Origin: Opisthorchis felineus
Lineage: Eukaryota > Platyhelminthes > Trematoda > Opisthorchiida > Opisthorchiidae
Assembly (NCBI GenBank): GCA_004794785.1
Contig: SJOL01010112.1
Span: 1,167,283-1,231,282 of the forward strand
Length of the DNA: 64,000 nt
Reading direction: 5' to 3'
Position numbers and translations under genes: made by a program. How positions within the stretch are numbered: the stretch's first letter is position 1; each line of letters starts with the position of its first letter. Shown here in pieces: positions 20,413 to 34,070 of the stretch. The notes beneath the pieces are model-generated. The model was not told where the DNA came from, ran no database searches, and saw only the letters and a program-made list of their open reading frames with translations.

Positions 20413-21112
20413 GTGGAATCTGAATTTCCGTTGACTTAGAAAGAAGCACATGTTCGACCAAGTATGCATATCACATATTAGTGCATGCATAAGAGCATGA
20501 AACATACCAAGCTATAACGCACAAATTATTGATATCTTACATTCGACACTTGCATTCTGGTAACTTAAGTCTGATCTACCTTGATGATATTTCCCCTTTG
20601 ACTCTCGTGGACATAAATATTATTACGTTTGCCTACGCTGGAAAAGGTGTAAGAGTACTCTTGGATTACCCGTACACCAAAATAGTTCATCAAATCCACA
20701 CTGCAGAGTTAGACTTTAATTGGGCCAGCTTATATAATATCGGCAAATATCGTTTGTGGCAAGCTGACGTGTACTAATATTATGCTCACCTTGTCCGGCG
20801 AAACGCTTACTTCAAGGTGTAAAATTTCTACAATGTTTGCCGATTTAGCGACTTGATTTGAATGTTTAGGTGGCTTCATTCGCAGTCATTATTGTACTTT
20901 ACAACTTAGTAGGCTCTGCGTGCAAAACGTTTTGCTGGTATACGGTGTGGTTGAAACTTGTCAACCAGTATTACTCCAGTGTCCACATAAAAATGTGCAT
21001 GTGACATTCAGTATTGGCAATCGGGTTTGGCATAAAAGAAGCAAACTGAAGGTTTTATGTTGGCGGTATATGTAAACAAATATTTTGATCAATTTCGTTA
21101 TGTCACATGTAG

Positions 21113-21136
21113 GAGCAGCTGAGATTCTTACGGAAA
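21113..21136 (+). CDS. 24-nt micro-exon coding AAEILTE, locus 4
   Basis: Strong acceptor GTTATGTCACATGTAG, 24 nt open in phase 1 (xAAEILTE), excellent donor GAAA|GTGAGT. Confidence 0.5.
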
Positions 21137-22487
21137 GTGAGTTCACTTTATCAATCAGCTTCACTTGAGAATCGAGGAAATTGGAACAGATACATTCGGT
21201 TTGCTAGTAAATCAATCTTTGTGCAATCGTTGCCAATTTAGTGATTCACAATAAGCAGTGTTTTTCCAATATGAGATCAGAGTTTTACCTAGCTCAATAA
21301 CAAGGGTTTTCTGTGGCAAAACTTAAACGCACAACTGATGTCACGTGGTAAAGCCTATTGTGATGTTTGTAATCTTATGAGTCTGATTATTTTCAACACC
21401 AACACAGTAATTCTACAGCTTACTCCATTGGTGTGACTAAAGAAAATTTGACAAGTTAAAGACAAATAGTTTGACTGTAAACTATCAGTATAAAAAAGTG
21501 ATGTTTGCCAATAGATCGGTATCATTCATACACATGAGCAAGCTCCATGAGCAAAAATTCGATGTCTTAAGCTAACAACATTTAATGCCGAAAAAAAAAT
21601 TACGACGCGCCGCCATCAGAGGAATGCTGATTATTTCTTAAAAGCTTCGTTAGTGATAACGCTGCTAGTTTAGTGTTCTGATTATACTTCGAACGCATGG
21701 ATTGTACATGCTTACGTTAAACGCCTAATCGATATTATCGATTGTTTCCTTCTTCTTAAGCTTGCAATTCCTACAGCCGAGCTGTAAAAATCGGACTTAA
21801 TATAAATGGGACTGTGCGTACTTATAATATTTGCCTGGGCACCCAGTGACAGTCTAGATTTCTTGCGAGAGACCAGCACAATAATGTCGGGCGTCTGCAC
21901 CTGAAATATCAAAGATGATGTGGACATAAAACTCATACCAATCTGCATTCTTTCATAACCACAGTTGATCACAAGCTGTTGTTTATTAGACGTTGAAGTC
22001 ATTACTAGTTTTTGATTACGAGAATATGCGACCCGTAACAGCCTGTACGTGAAAAGATTTTTCTTTAAACAAAAACTAATTTTTGAGGAAGTTAAAAATC
22101 CGGTAGTAGTAAGAAAGGGAAGTAGGACAGCTGCCTATGTGTGCCAATCCTAAAGATGAACGCTAAAGGATTTCTTATGATGCCCAACAATGTCAGAACA
22201 GTTGAGCAGTTCACAATAGCGCTTGCCTATGGACATTTGCGGCTTTAAACCAGCTGCGCCGCATGAACTTATAAGCAAAAGCACTAATTGTTTCCCAGAA
22301 ATCCTGCAGCCATAACGCTTTCTGTGAATGGCACATCCAATACACTTATTTTCTTGGTTGAAACAGTTATAATTGAAACTGCCTTGTTGCGATCACTGCT
22401 GTTGACCCTCTATAACGGTTGTCTGTAATGAATTCATTATTATGTTAACACTCCTGCATGTAAGTGCATAATTCTATGTATTACCAG

Positions 22488-22573
22488 GAAAGCCAATAAC
22501 TATGAGCTCACACATGTTTCCGCCGGGCGTGATTGTGCAAGCTCGGATTTCAAATAAAATGACTAATCTTTGA
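22488..22573 (+). CDS. candidate last exon, locus 4
   Basis: Strong acceptor TTCTATGTATTACCAG. In phase 1 it reads xKPITMSSHMFPPGV then IVQARISNKMTNL and a stop, 28 codons without a good internal donor. Confidence 0.33.
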
Positions 22574-22824
22574 CCAAAGTTGCCGTGAAATACCATGAAG
22601 TCTAGGGCACTCGTTGGCAAATCACATCAGCTGATGTTGAAGTACTGGCTTGCGTTCAACTAGTAATTACTTGCTAAACCTACATTTGTGCTTCAAGCGG
22701 GTAAGACAAATCCTGCTAAAATGTGTGTGTCAGAGTAAACCAACAAACGCTGCACAGGAATATGATGTGTAAAAGTATTCAAGCCCTATCGAACTCAAAG
22801 TCTCGTTCAAACTTTATCATCCAG

Positions 22825-22845
22825 GTTCTGATAAGTTGCGCCAAG
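22825..22845 (+). CDS. 21-nt micro-exon coding SDKLRQ
   Basis: Excellent acceptor ACTTTATCATCCAG, 21 nt open in phase 1 (xSDKLRQ), perfect donor CAAG|GTAAGT. It lies beyond the proposed last exon of locus 4, so it either belongs to another gene or shows that the end was misjudged. Confidence 0.5.
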
Positions 22846-22882
22846 GTAAGTACAGGAATGTGGCATCACAATCACCTTTGAG

Positions 22883-22888
22883 GTGCAG
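22883..22888 (+). CDS. 6-nt micro-exon candidate
   Basis: Acceptor ATCACCTTTGAG and donor GCAG|GTGTCA enclose six bases in phase 1, 37 bp after the SDKLRQ exon. Confidence 0.2.
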
Positions 22889-22933
22889 GTGTCACCAGCC
22901 AATCGGTCGACGGGTTTTATTAAAATTTCTTAG

Positions 22934-22948
22934 TAACTTTTAATAGCC
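22934..22948 (+). CDS. 15-nt micro-exon candidate
   Basis: Strong acceptor TTAAAATTTCTTAG, 15 nt open in phase 1 (xTFNS), moderate donor AGCC|GTATTT. It is the last plausible micro-exon I found. Confidence 0.27.
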
Positions 22949-24613
22949 GTATTTTGGTTATACTAGGCATTCATGTATTTGATTTGCAATAGCGTCCAGC
23001 GTAAGAGCATAACTCGTTGTCCTCCACACAAACAAAATGCTGATCAAGACGAAATCAAGGAGGGGCACAAATGTTGTGAACTTCTATTGTTATGAACGTC
23101 AATAAAATAAAATATTCTTCAAATTAATGTATTCGCGGATGACACTTGGATGTTGTTTAAAGCTCACATAAGAACAGGGTATGGTTCACTTTTAATGTGA
23201 CGGCTACAGTCGCAGTTTAGCACAAAGTGCGAGCTTACGACACTAACATTTCCGTTGGTCGTGATTTACAGACAAAAATCCGCTTTCTAATTGGTCCTGG
23301 ATGCAAGAAAATTGGTCTGCAAATGCAATTTTATGCCAATTTGTTTTCGTTTTTGTTCGTTGGTTTTACGTGCCTACAGTTGATTACCTGGTAACAGCAT
23401 TTTGATTCTCGCTCGATCCTTAAAAAGACTGATGGTGTCTTCACTATCCTAAAGCTGTTGCTAGATTTGTGCAACCGATTTCAGGATAACTTATTTAAAT
23501 TAGTGCCCCTTGCCTTAGTAAGAGCAAGAATGGGTGCACAAAACCTACGCCCGCTTGCACGCGCTTTGCTTAGTACTTTGAAGGCAAAATACAAATTTCC
23601 ATAAGGGCATAATATTTATGCCAACAGTTGGATACAGGATATCCTGCTACTAGATTGAAATACAAAATCGTAACAACGTCTGGTTTTTCTTTCTAACTAC
23701 CTTATGGTTAGAGTTCAAGACCCAAAGTGAACTGAATTTTTCATACAACATTAAGGCCTAAAAGGTTGGTCCTTCTTACTTGAGCACTGGAATACTCTCC
23801 AGGTATCCCAAGCGTCCGCAGGGACGGAAGATTATCTGGTTGCGTCTTAACAGGCTGCCTTCTTTGGCTACTTCATGGCACGCAAAGTAAACAGAGTTTG
23901 GGATTTCCATTTTCGAGTATAGCTAACATCGAAGCCGGCTTTTCGGAGGTCAGAGTGAGCGGTCCTCCTACGTGTAGCCAAAGTGAACGATCTTAGTTCA
24001 CACACCTTACTCAATACCTACGTAGTGAATAACGGAGTGAGCCATTTTGGGCATCTGCGCACCAGTGGTGAGAGTTTTTTTCACTGAATTCGGTTGTTCC
24101 GGAAATATCACTCAGACGTCTGAAAAAAGAACAGGTCACGTTATGCTGCTAATAGGACGAAAATGTAGCATTTGAATACCAATTTTGTGATTGCGCCGAA
24201 TATATCTCTGCGATTTGCAGAGGAAGGGCTTTCTTTTTTCTCACTTATAAAATAACACAAATTTACCTGTGGTATGTGAAATAGCTGACAGTTGATTACA
24301 TGAATTACAATTGGTCAAAAGTGCCCTTCCTTATGACAAAACACCTCTGGTAACATCTCCAGCTATTGTAAAAGTCGAACTGCTTCCGTCACGGACAAAG
24401 TCAACGTTCCCCCCAAAAAACTTCATGAATGAAACTGTGAACCCTATAAGTAGAGCTAAACCAACTGCAAAATCTGGTCAAACGAACACCAGCTTGTGCG
24501 TAGCACGCCATGTGAAAAGCTGAACAGCTTGTTAATAATGTGCTGGAGTTAAAATACAAGCACTATCCAACAAAGTTAGCAGCCACAATTGACTATTTTT
24601 TGGGACCGTTCAT

Positions 24614-24726
24614 TATTTGTATTTGTATTTATTTTATTTTATTTTATTTTATTTATTATTTATTTTACTTATTTATGTTATTCGTTTATTTATTTATTAT
24701 TTATTATTTTATTATCTTTATTTTTG
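24614..24726. repeat. (ATTTT)n / (ATTT)n microsatellite tract
   Basis: Almost pure A/T with repeated ATTTT and ATTT units. Overlapping Phe/Ile/Tyr-rich frames are artefacts of this composition. Confidence 0.9.
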
Positions 24727-27293
24727 AACGTTTCGCCGGGAGGCGGTTGTCAGTCTAAATATTCATTATTATGTGTTGATGTTGATTAAGCCTGCTGGCT
24801 CCTGCAACTTGTTTAGATACAAATAGTTTTAACTATGCAACCAAAGCACTCTGGGCAGCCGTAGACAACAGGATGCAAATCTATTCGCCACAAGACTTCA
24901 GATTTTACATGGGCCAGTCCGTCAATATATATCACAAAAACGCTCGCGCTAAGATTAGTCTGCGTCCATAACCCAAAACTCACCAGTTTGTCAATTTAGT
25001 GGGAACACACACTTGTGGGTAAAAAATGGCCGTGTGACATTAATGTTCTGGAAACAGCAAGCATAATTACTCATTATTTGCTTGCCGCTCAAATGGCCTT
25101 AGAATGGTTGGGGGGAATCGTAAGAATGAGATATCTGCAAAATGTAGAAAAGAGCACTTCACCGACATAGGCCTACACAAACCCGCCAACTGAAGTCAAC
25201 TATTGTATGCTCCATTTAGGTTGAGGCACTTCCATAGGCGCCTTACAGTTTTTAAGTTTTCTTCATGCCTATTGATGCGTGATCTTTCCGCGTTTGACTT
25301 AATGTAAAATTGTACTTGTATGACGCTCAGCATGTCTTCCCTTTAACATTCGGATGCAACAAATTGTTACGGTTAGATATCCCTTGGCGAAATATGATTT
25401 CCAGCAACTTCCTCCATGGGAGGAAATGATAACACCAACGTTACCTACTTTTTGTACCTTAGAAAAGAATGAAAATATGCTGGTTCCTTCTACTCCGGCA
25501 TTAAGGTCTTCTCCGTCCGAGTGATTTAATTTGTACTTTTGACAGCTGCTGCAAAACCTTTGGTACCTTGTTCCAACTTCGAAAGAATGACTTTGAATGA
25601 AGGTTGGCAAATCAGTTTATTTTGTCAGTTATAAGCGACCTACCAAGCGTAGGCTACTTCCGGCCCCAGTAGTCCGTGTCACTAGAAATTGTGGAAGCGC
25701 AGGAGAAAAAGAAGCATTGGGGAGATCACGTGATCACTTGGTTTGGAACACGGAACTCGTACGCACTGAAGGTGACGGGTCTTATCACGGGTACCTGTCT
25801 GCTCGATTGGAACATGTTCTCCAGTGTTGTTAACCTTTGGTGATTTGAGCCACTGGGCCAACTACCAGGAAGGCTGCAGTCGTCAAACTGATTGGGATGA
25901 CCGGTTAGTATTTTAAAATGCCATTGCCATGTTGCAAACTGTTCCCTTGTCGTTCACTTCCACTCAACATTGAACTAAAGAAAATGGGCTCCTCTGGGCG
26001 GACGATCCTCTGGTGCGCAAAGTGAATACCTTAATCAGCGTAAACTATTGAGCGTTAGTAACGCGTCCGTTGTGAGATTTTTTGATAAAATCACTCCGTA
26101 AGCCTCAACAGTAACATTCCAAAAGTCCCATCACACGCAGTAAGTATTTAGGAGGCGTAGATGGTCAAACTTCGAGAGAAATTATACCTCTCTGCTCACG
26201 GAAGCCTTGTTCCTGATCAATGAATCACTATGGGCCGCAACTCCGCAACGTAAAGTTTGGCATGGATGGACACACTGACATGAAGTATACGAATGGTAGT
26301 ACAGAGATTTTGGAAAGACGGTGAGTTTCCCGATTCGAGAAGAAATCCCGCCGCTGGCCAGCTTACCGTAATTTATAAGACTGCCAACGTAAACAAATTT
26401 GTCTAATATGTTGGTTGACCGGCCTGCAAGTGTGAGACTTGGATGCGACTGTACTCGACCATGCAGTAAAAATTTGCCTTCCTCATGCGGCAAAATGATT
26501 TAGCTTATTTAAATTGGTTTGCTTATTTAAAGGGTTTGAAGCGACTTGGGCAATTTTGTCCGCATATTCATTGTCCGTAAACAGTACCTTAGTAAAAAAG
26601 TTCAAGTGGCATTACAAAAGTGAAGGACCTCTTCTCGCACTACTTGGAGTGGTGGCGAAGGAAACATAGCGAAACATAACTGCTTCGCCCTCCAACAATA
26701 CGATATCCTAGATGAAAATAAAGAATGAATAATAAAGTGTGAACTTAAAAATCTTTGGATTAGCTACCATGAAATCAGGATAATTTTGCAAAACTCAAAA
26801 GCCGTGGTAGTTTTTAATTTTATCTGATGCAAAACTCTACATGAAGTGATATGCGGCTTTAAGTAGGCAAATTCGAGTTATTCGGCTGCATGAATCCATC
26901 AAATATGTGCATGGATTTTTGTTAGCCCGCTTGAAACTGTCAAGAAAATGCCAGTTTATCATTTCGATTGGGTTTTGAACAGGCTACGAATATTTAATAA
27001 AACAAAGCAAAATGGGAGAATCTCACACTGTCAACCCGTTTTAATAGCATTTTTATATATTCCATGAAAGTTTGAACGCGTATCTCGGAACAGCCTCGCA
27101 CTATCCAGCATAAACATGTGATCACTCTAAAACTGATGTAACGTTTTATCACAGAGATTGAAAAATACATGGTAAGTTCCAGCGTCGGTGCAGCATTTTA
27201 ATTCCCAATCTTGTAACATTCACTGTTTGTGGGCACCGGTTCACACGAACAATAATCTGTTTTCTGTTTTCCTCGAATATTTCACCTAATTAG

Positions 27294-27369
27294 TCGGCAA
27301 CTGCAGGTGCGTAGACGAGCTCTTGGATTATGTAACCAAAGTTTGCAATGCTTGTTCAACGGCATGCTG
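27294..27369 (+). CDS. possible Cys-rich last exon
   Basis: Acceptor TTTCACCTAATTAG. In phase 1 it reads xGNCRCVDELLDYVTK then VCNACSTACCQK and a stop. Six cysteines in 25 residues is striking. However, a good GTGCGT donor 13 nt into it would cut it off in another phase, and no signal exon is visible nearby. Confidence 0.22.
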
Positions 27370-30300
27370 CCAAAAATAAAAGTACGCTGCAGCCACGTTT
27401 CTTTGATACTTTTGGAAACGGGAAATTACTTGCACAATCCCAGGCCTAATTCAAAGATAACAATCCTAACGATAACCTGCTCTGTATACCAAAGATATGT
27501 TCCTGTGGAAGGTATTTGATTGTGACCATCGGAAGGAAGGTACGTCCTAGGTGTTTCATTGGACAATCTTGATACAACATAGGTGAGAATAATTAAATGC
27601 GTCGAAATCGTGCCACAAGTTTTGCTACTTAGGAAGCGGGAAGCGGGTGCTATTTCTAAGTAGTTTATCGGGCCGAGCAACAGATCCGGACTCTGTACAA
27701 ACCAGAACTTCATGGGGATTTTAGATAGTTGTGAAATTGCACAAATTTGAACATGATTGCGAGGTTAACATTAGTAGAATTTCAGCCGTGGCTTTTGTCT
27801 GTTTGCTTTAGCGCAGCTAAGACATTACTTACTACTGAGGTTTGCTCCTGATTACACTGCATCCAGAGTAGCAGTTCATCAGCGCCCACTGAGAAGCCGT
27901 AATTTTCATTTGGGATCATACAATGCTAATGTTAGATTCACGGTAGATCCTGTCGCACGCGAAGCAAGTCCAAAGGCAAGCTACATAAATGCTAAAATTT
28001 GCCCACCCGTTTGGCGTATGCGCTAATTGCTACTCTTATACGAACAACAAGTGGATGCAGGTATTCAACTTTCAGCCAACAAACAAATGATACAAACGGG
28101 GCAAGATTTGTGAGGTGTTTACTGTCATTGTACACAATGCACTAACCATAGAGGAAAAACGTCCTTTTAAGTTGAAATCAAAGTGGTCACACTCAGATTC
28201 AAGCGTTGAATCTTACTCACCTATAGAACACCCAATGCAGCACAGATCACGGCCGGCCGGAAACCGGCCTATTTCGTCCCGTACTAGGAAAACAAAGGCA
28301 TCACACTATGAAATGTCAGCGTGTGGTGGAGACCTACGTCGCGGAAACCACATTGTAAACAACTGTTTTTCATTACCTAACCATGCCCTGGCTTCCTGAG
28401 TTTACGTAGTTTATGCACTCCAACTGTTAAAACAGGAGCATCACTGGGTTGCGGCTTGTCGGGTCTGAGTCATAAATGGCAAAATCCGCTGCATATCGGT
28501 GCCAAAGGCTTTAGGGATACTGTTGCAACTGGCTCGGTTCGGTCGCTTCACTGAAACCCGGCTCGGTTCATAAAATATTCCTACAAGCCGTTCAGATTTT
28601 GTTTCCCCCAACCAGTTCATATATTTCATTCGGAAGCTGTAAGACTAAGCCGGCACTGCCCCTCGAGTAAGAATGTCACAATCACTCATGAAGTAATCGG
28701 AGGAAACTTCCAGTTTATTGGGTATTCATGGCATATTTTGAAGCGTTCATGCAGGCATCAGCAAAACATCTCATTTTTCTCCGGGCGCCCTTCCGTTGGT
28801 GGTCAAGGGAACGGAGGACACATTTGCCAATGTCCTGCATACAAAGATCACCAGGCTGATGCTTCGGAAGTTTTCGGTTTCATGGTGCGGGGTTCACCCT
28901 TGCCACTAGCCGCTTAAGTTAGTGACCTTCTTTTTAAGTCAGCAAAAACTACGTTGGCCCTGATGTCTTCTTAATATTACAACCGTTGACAGCACTTGCT
29001 GTTTTGTGTATTGCCACCTTTTCCAGCGTGTTAGGTAGGAAACCGAATCAGGGCAAATTACTGTCGTTAATTTAGACCGGTTTAGTGAGACTGCAACTGC
29101 TTAAGTCAAGATTTATGCCATTTGAAATCGCAGCTAAACTGGTTGAATTTTGAATATTTTTTGGTAAGTTAATAGTTCGCTTCGAAGATAACTATCCACT
29201 GCCCATGAAATTCACGCATGTGGGCGTCCCATGGCAGATAATAAAGCCGTTTGTGGAAAATAGGCGGTCGCGTGTGCGTTTGCTTTGCAAACGGGTGCGG
29301 GATAAGCGAACAACCGTCAGTCGCCGATGACGATTGTAATCTTGATAATGCGGCATCAAGGGATGCCTGACTAAAGCAAATAGTATCTGTAGTCGCTGTA
29401 TCAAAGAAGTGCCACACTCGTAACGCGTGTGCTATCACCACGCAGGAGGAATATCTACTTTCTTGGCAGTTTTTGAATAAAATAGCATAAACACTTGCAG
29501 TACATTGCACACCGAAACTGTAGATGTAACAGGAAGGTGGCAACGGGCCACCCACATAAAGCATAGTTTTTTGGATTGCTTCAGGAACAGATTGGATAAA
29601 TAAGTTGCTAACTTTCTACTTGTGTATGGCCAGAAGAAGGACAACCCAATACCCGGGGCCAGCAACCTTCTAGGAAGAACGTTATAAGGTCAGTGAAAGC
29701 TGAGTGGATGTGTATAACAGAATAAAGTTCACCTTTTATTCCCACCTACCAGCTGGAGAGCGGAAGATGCCACACTTGAGATACCAGATACTAAATAAGC
29801 AAGCTCTGACCGGAAATGACTACTGAAACGAAACGATACGCAGAAATTAGTAGCCGACAGCGTATGCGCAGGCTGCCTGCATAAGCCAAATTTTCTAATG
29901 GCATCCTGAACAAGCTGGTGGCGACTATTTTTCAGAATAAGTTTCAGTCTAATTCAGGTTGTCGGTCGGGTACTTGACTAATTAGAACAATACCAGAAGA
30001 ACAAGTTTTTCGTGGACCGCGCCAAAGAGTTTTTGGTTCATTTGTCTCAAGACAGCCGGTAATGAGCTCTGATGGGTGTTTCCCGGGATGGCAAAAAAAA
30101 TGGGCGAGAAAAAGAAGCTTTCAACAACCCCGAAACTGTTAGCTAAAATGTTTACAACTTCTTTGAAAATAAAGGCGGATTTAAAAATTTTCGGGGTGTG
30201 TTTTGAGAACAGCTCCGTGTGACCAATACAAGCCTTAGCTTCGTCAGCGAACCTGGACATAGAGTTTGTTCAAAATCATGAACGTAGTTCTTTATGAGGG

Positions 30301-33300
30301 CCGTCACCGCCCGTAGAAGTTTCACCAACACTTTCCGCAGCCGGCATTTGTGGGCCTCATATGTACAGTAGTAGCAACAAGACAATTAGAGTTCGCTAGC
30401 CCCCAGGATTGCGTGAAGCCCACCAGTGTAATATAGGTGGGTTGAGCCACATAGTTCTCATCTCGCGAAAAATGCAGCCCTCCTATCTACGACCGAATAG
30501 GCACTTTATAGCACCGAGCTATGTGTGTTCTTGTTCTGTGACCATCCTGGTCAACGAATGCAGCCCAGAGATTAAGTAGGATTATTCTGCAGTTCTAATT
30601 TACCATACAGCGCAATTGGCGAGTCGGTAGTTGATATACTGGGGAACGGAAATTGCCTAAGCTCTTCGGGTCATATTACCAGTTTACAGAGCTCCCACTG
30701 TTTACCATAAATTGAAATAAAAACTTCCGATCTAACATTATTTCACAAATGAGTTGCTCTTCATAAGAACATTACCTGGACAAGTGTTCATGTGAAATTG
30801 GACTTGCAGGTTATAACTCCCAGGCTTGGTTCATAAAATCCAATATGTGGACACAATCTATGCGTTTTAGAGGATCGATACATCCGGTGCTGTTTCAAGA
30901 CAATGCATCTTTCTGTAGTCTTTGCTCTACATCGAAGAAAGGATGTCCAAAAGTGTTGGTGTCTTCTATGCACTTCAGTCTGCTTTTTCTGCTAAACACA
31001 CGGAGTTCAGTCGGCTGCTGTTTTAGATAGCCCTGGCTTTTATGGTTTAGTGGTTTCTTTTAGGGCCATATAGTTTCTAACTAAATTTCAACTGACCACA
31101 TCTTGGTAGTAGAAGAGAAAATGTGTGATTTTTAGGCAGTAAAAGCAGACGGATACAATTGTAGGGACTCCGGTGCCCCAAACAAAATGCCTGCGTTAGC
31201 GATAAAAAGAAAGTGCTTGTAGTCGTCCACAATAGGGTCAACAAAGGGCCCTCTACAACATTAATGTCGCGCTCGGAATCAGAACCCCATCAAGCCACCG
31301 AACCCTCGCTAATGCATAAACATTGGAGATGAGGATGCAAGTCAAGAAACAAAAAACAAGTCCACAAACTTGAGTTTCAGCACGAAATGTAACACGCGAA
31401 ACTGTTTCATTTACGCGTAGTTGCAAAATGCAGAGAATAAACAGGTCATAGTTCTTCCACCTGTCTTCACAAATGTCAAATTGTTACCCGAAACTTTCTG
31501 CTTGCAATTTAAGCAAACTAACTCTGAACTTTCTACGGTTAGACAACGAGCGCCTGTTCAGCATTGAAATTACGTCGCCAGCACGTAGAGATAATCTACG
31601 GCTAATCATCTTTCAATCACGGAAACCACATCACGTTGCCACGTTGGTGCGCTTTATAGACAACACGTTATTTGTGAATGACAACTAGAATTGGTAATAT
31701 TGATAAGCTAAGCCGAAGAATAAATTGACAAGATGGGCGAAACTTCTATGCATGAAGCCGTCACTCGAGGAGGCAGTCAACGTTTGACAGCAAGAAAATT
31801 TAATGTGGTTTGCGCGGATCTCCTGCGATTTATCGCTTCTAAGTGGGAGCGAGTTATTTACAGGGCTAATTTGCCACACGTGGCCTAACCCGCAAGCGTT
31901 GTACCCCCCAGTGGCTAATCAGCAAGACTACGGCATCCGCGCTTCGTAGAAGCAGTGACCCTTGTTCTGTAGTGTATTTCGCTAAACCCGCATTGAACTG
32001 GCAGATTTCCTTCCGAGGCGTTCAGTAAACAACCCGTATGGAAATATGACTACCTAATCAGTTCCACACATTTTCCAATTTATAGTAGATTTTCCGTTTG
32101 TTTGATTTTTGCAGATTTGAAATTGCCTGCAGATCGTGGCAATAGTGAGCGCACTTCCACTGAGGCTGAAAAACAGTGGAATGCGGGCATTTGTTCCGGT
32201 ACCGACATTTGTGTCGATACATAATAATTCTCTCAGCCGCCACATTTTACACAAGGAATTCAAATAGCGCAAGATTCCAAAGCATGTTTTATTCCAACAG
32301 CTACGGAAATCGCCTTGTTTACCGTATCGGCAGAAGTTTACCTAGACTTCACTGCAGTCATACATGCCCCTTACGTGATCAAGCTCCTCAGCACGTGAAG
32401 AATGGTGCCAGTTATATTTTGCTCACTAACCGGCTGGGAAACTGCTCCCAACTTGCAAAATGTTACCAAGACATGGAATCGTGTAGTATGTGTTGGCTGA
32501 ACAGCCTAATATACAAATTTGGAGTTGTCAATGCAACCATGTGATATATGCTGAATTTAGTCGTCTGACATGCGCGCATATTGCATACAAAAGGCTTCCA
32601 CACTAGCGGTGGAAACGGGATTTTTGAGCAAGTCTGCAGAGCAGTCATTGAAAACGTGGAACGCCAATGTCCTCAACTAAGTCTTCAACAAAATCACAGT
32701 GACCATTTTGGGTTACATATTGATCCCGTCAATTTCGCTCTATTATTGTTCGCGAAATTACGAAAATATCAACAAAAGTTTAAATAAGGGCGATTAGACA
32801 TTACTTCTTTGACTCGTAATCGTATATCATGTTAATTGTTTGGACTTTCTCCGAAATTTGGGAGAGGGTGACGCGGTACCCATCTCTATGGATTTCCAAC
32901 TATAGGTCACCCAAAATGCTTTGTTTCAAGTGCGAAGCCACACGCATGTTAGGCACAAATCAACTAGATAACCCGGGCCAAATGGTTTTGCCTAACCTCT
33001 GGAGCACTGAAGAGTATAGCGAGGTCTTTCGACAACGTTCACTGGCAACAGCCGGGACAATTGCAGTTCTACTTTTGCAACCGTTTCTTTTTCATCGGAA
33101 CTCTCACTTAGAAGAGCGGTCAAACCAGGGCCTATTGGTCCCTGTAAAGCTATAACCCAAACTGTTCTGCGAATAGGGGAGCGATTTTGTTGACAAAACG
33201 TTATTGCACAGCTGTTTCATGCTTACCACGTCCTTTAAAGCTCCACCATATCCGTGTATATGACACAAGCCAATACATCACAACCTCATGAATCTAAGGT

Positions 33301-33699
33301 TTGTCCAAAAGTTCGGTGGATACGTGTGGCGACCCTAGTATTGGCGTAGTTCGGTCAAAATATCCTTCTAAATGTTTTCTGCGGTGAAAAAATTTACCAG
33401 TCACGTACATTGTAGAATGTCTGTTCTGGAAGTAATTCTGATGCAGCAGAATATTTGATCATTTAGTAAGTATGAATTGGAAGGTCTCCATAATTGAATA
33501 GTTCGGCCGGAATAGTTAGACTGGAAACGAGAAATCATGAGTTCGTGGAAACAGTGAAATGAATGAGATCCACTGTCAGATGATTATTGACACGGTGTAG
33601 TATAACATGTCAAACACTGTTCGATACTTGGTGATGAGAGTTGGATGGTCTCAAATGGGCAATGTGAACGTAGAGTTGGCTGAGAACCCGGATGGCAAG

Positions 33700-34070
33700 G
33701 CAAGGTATCAAAGGATTCGTTTATAACGGCACGAGTTACGAAACAGTTATATTGCTGAGCAATACTACGACAAAGGTCGCAGAATGACGGCTTCTAGTGG
33801 CTTCCGCAGAATTGCTTGAAGATACATTTTGATGAGAGTATATCAATTACCCAACTTTTCCAAAAGACATTGTAGCACGTTATATGCTATCCATTTGGTT
33901 AAACTTTGTTCTATTTAGGTTGGTGCATGGACCTATTCGTTTCCTTCCGAGGATTTAGTAGCGTCTACATCTTGAGCAGTTACCCGGCACAATGATGGAC
34001 TTTTAGTGGCTTCCGTGGATATGCTCGAAGTTGCATTTTGATAAGAGTATACCAGTTACCCTTGAATATA
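33700..34070 (+). repeat. degenerate tandem duplication, about 208-bp period
   Basis: The block at 33,785-33,855 (CTAGTGGCTTCCGCAG, then ACATTTTGATGAGAGTAT) recurs at 33,993-34,062 (TTAGTGGCTTCCGTGG, then GCATTTTGATAAGAGTAT). The preceding 60-70 bp also align loosely. No gene is visible. Confidence 0.6.

Larger units (their letters stand above)
5372..22948 (+). other. candidate micro-exon gene (MEG) cluster, + strand
   Basis: This stretch has no long ORF, but contains signal-peptide-like first exons followed by many tiny candidate exons with good splice signals. Sizes seen include 6, 9, 12, 15, 18, 21, 24, 27, 51 and 63 nt. Those with the best acceptor and donor are all multiples of three, sit in phase 1-1 and have no stop in phase 1. 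About 22 such exons stand against roughly seven similarly strong acceptor-donor pairs whose length is not a multiple of three. Signal exon plus symmetric micro-exons is the known layout of MEGs, first described in Schistosoma, whose products are secreted. I recognise no named MEG family. Locus boundaries (about 5.4-7.7, 7.8-14.8, 14.9-17.9, 18.2-22.6 kb) are inferred only from the positions of signal exons and possible last exons. The search was manual and biased toward multiples of three. Confidence 0.6.
23000..33400. other. long stretch without supportable genes
   Basis: Apart from the AT microsatellite near 24.6 kb and the possible Cys-rich exon at 27.3 kb, I see only short frames on both strands with no domain, signal peptide or convincing exon pair. 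G+C rises after about 28 kb. Confidence 0.4.

Noticed and set aside
24540..24789. Phe/Ile/Tyr-rich membrane-like ORFs
   Set aside because: Produced by the (ATTT)n microsatellite.
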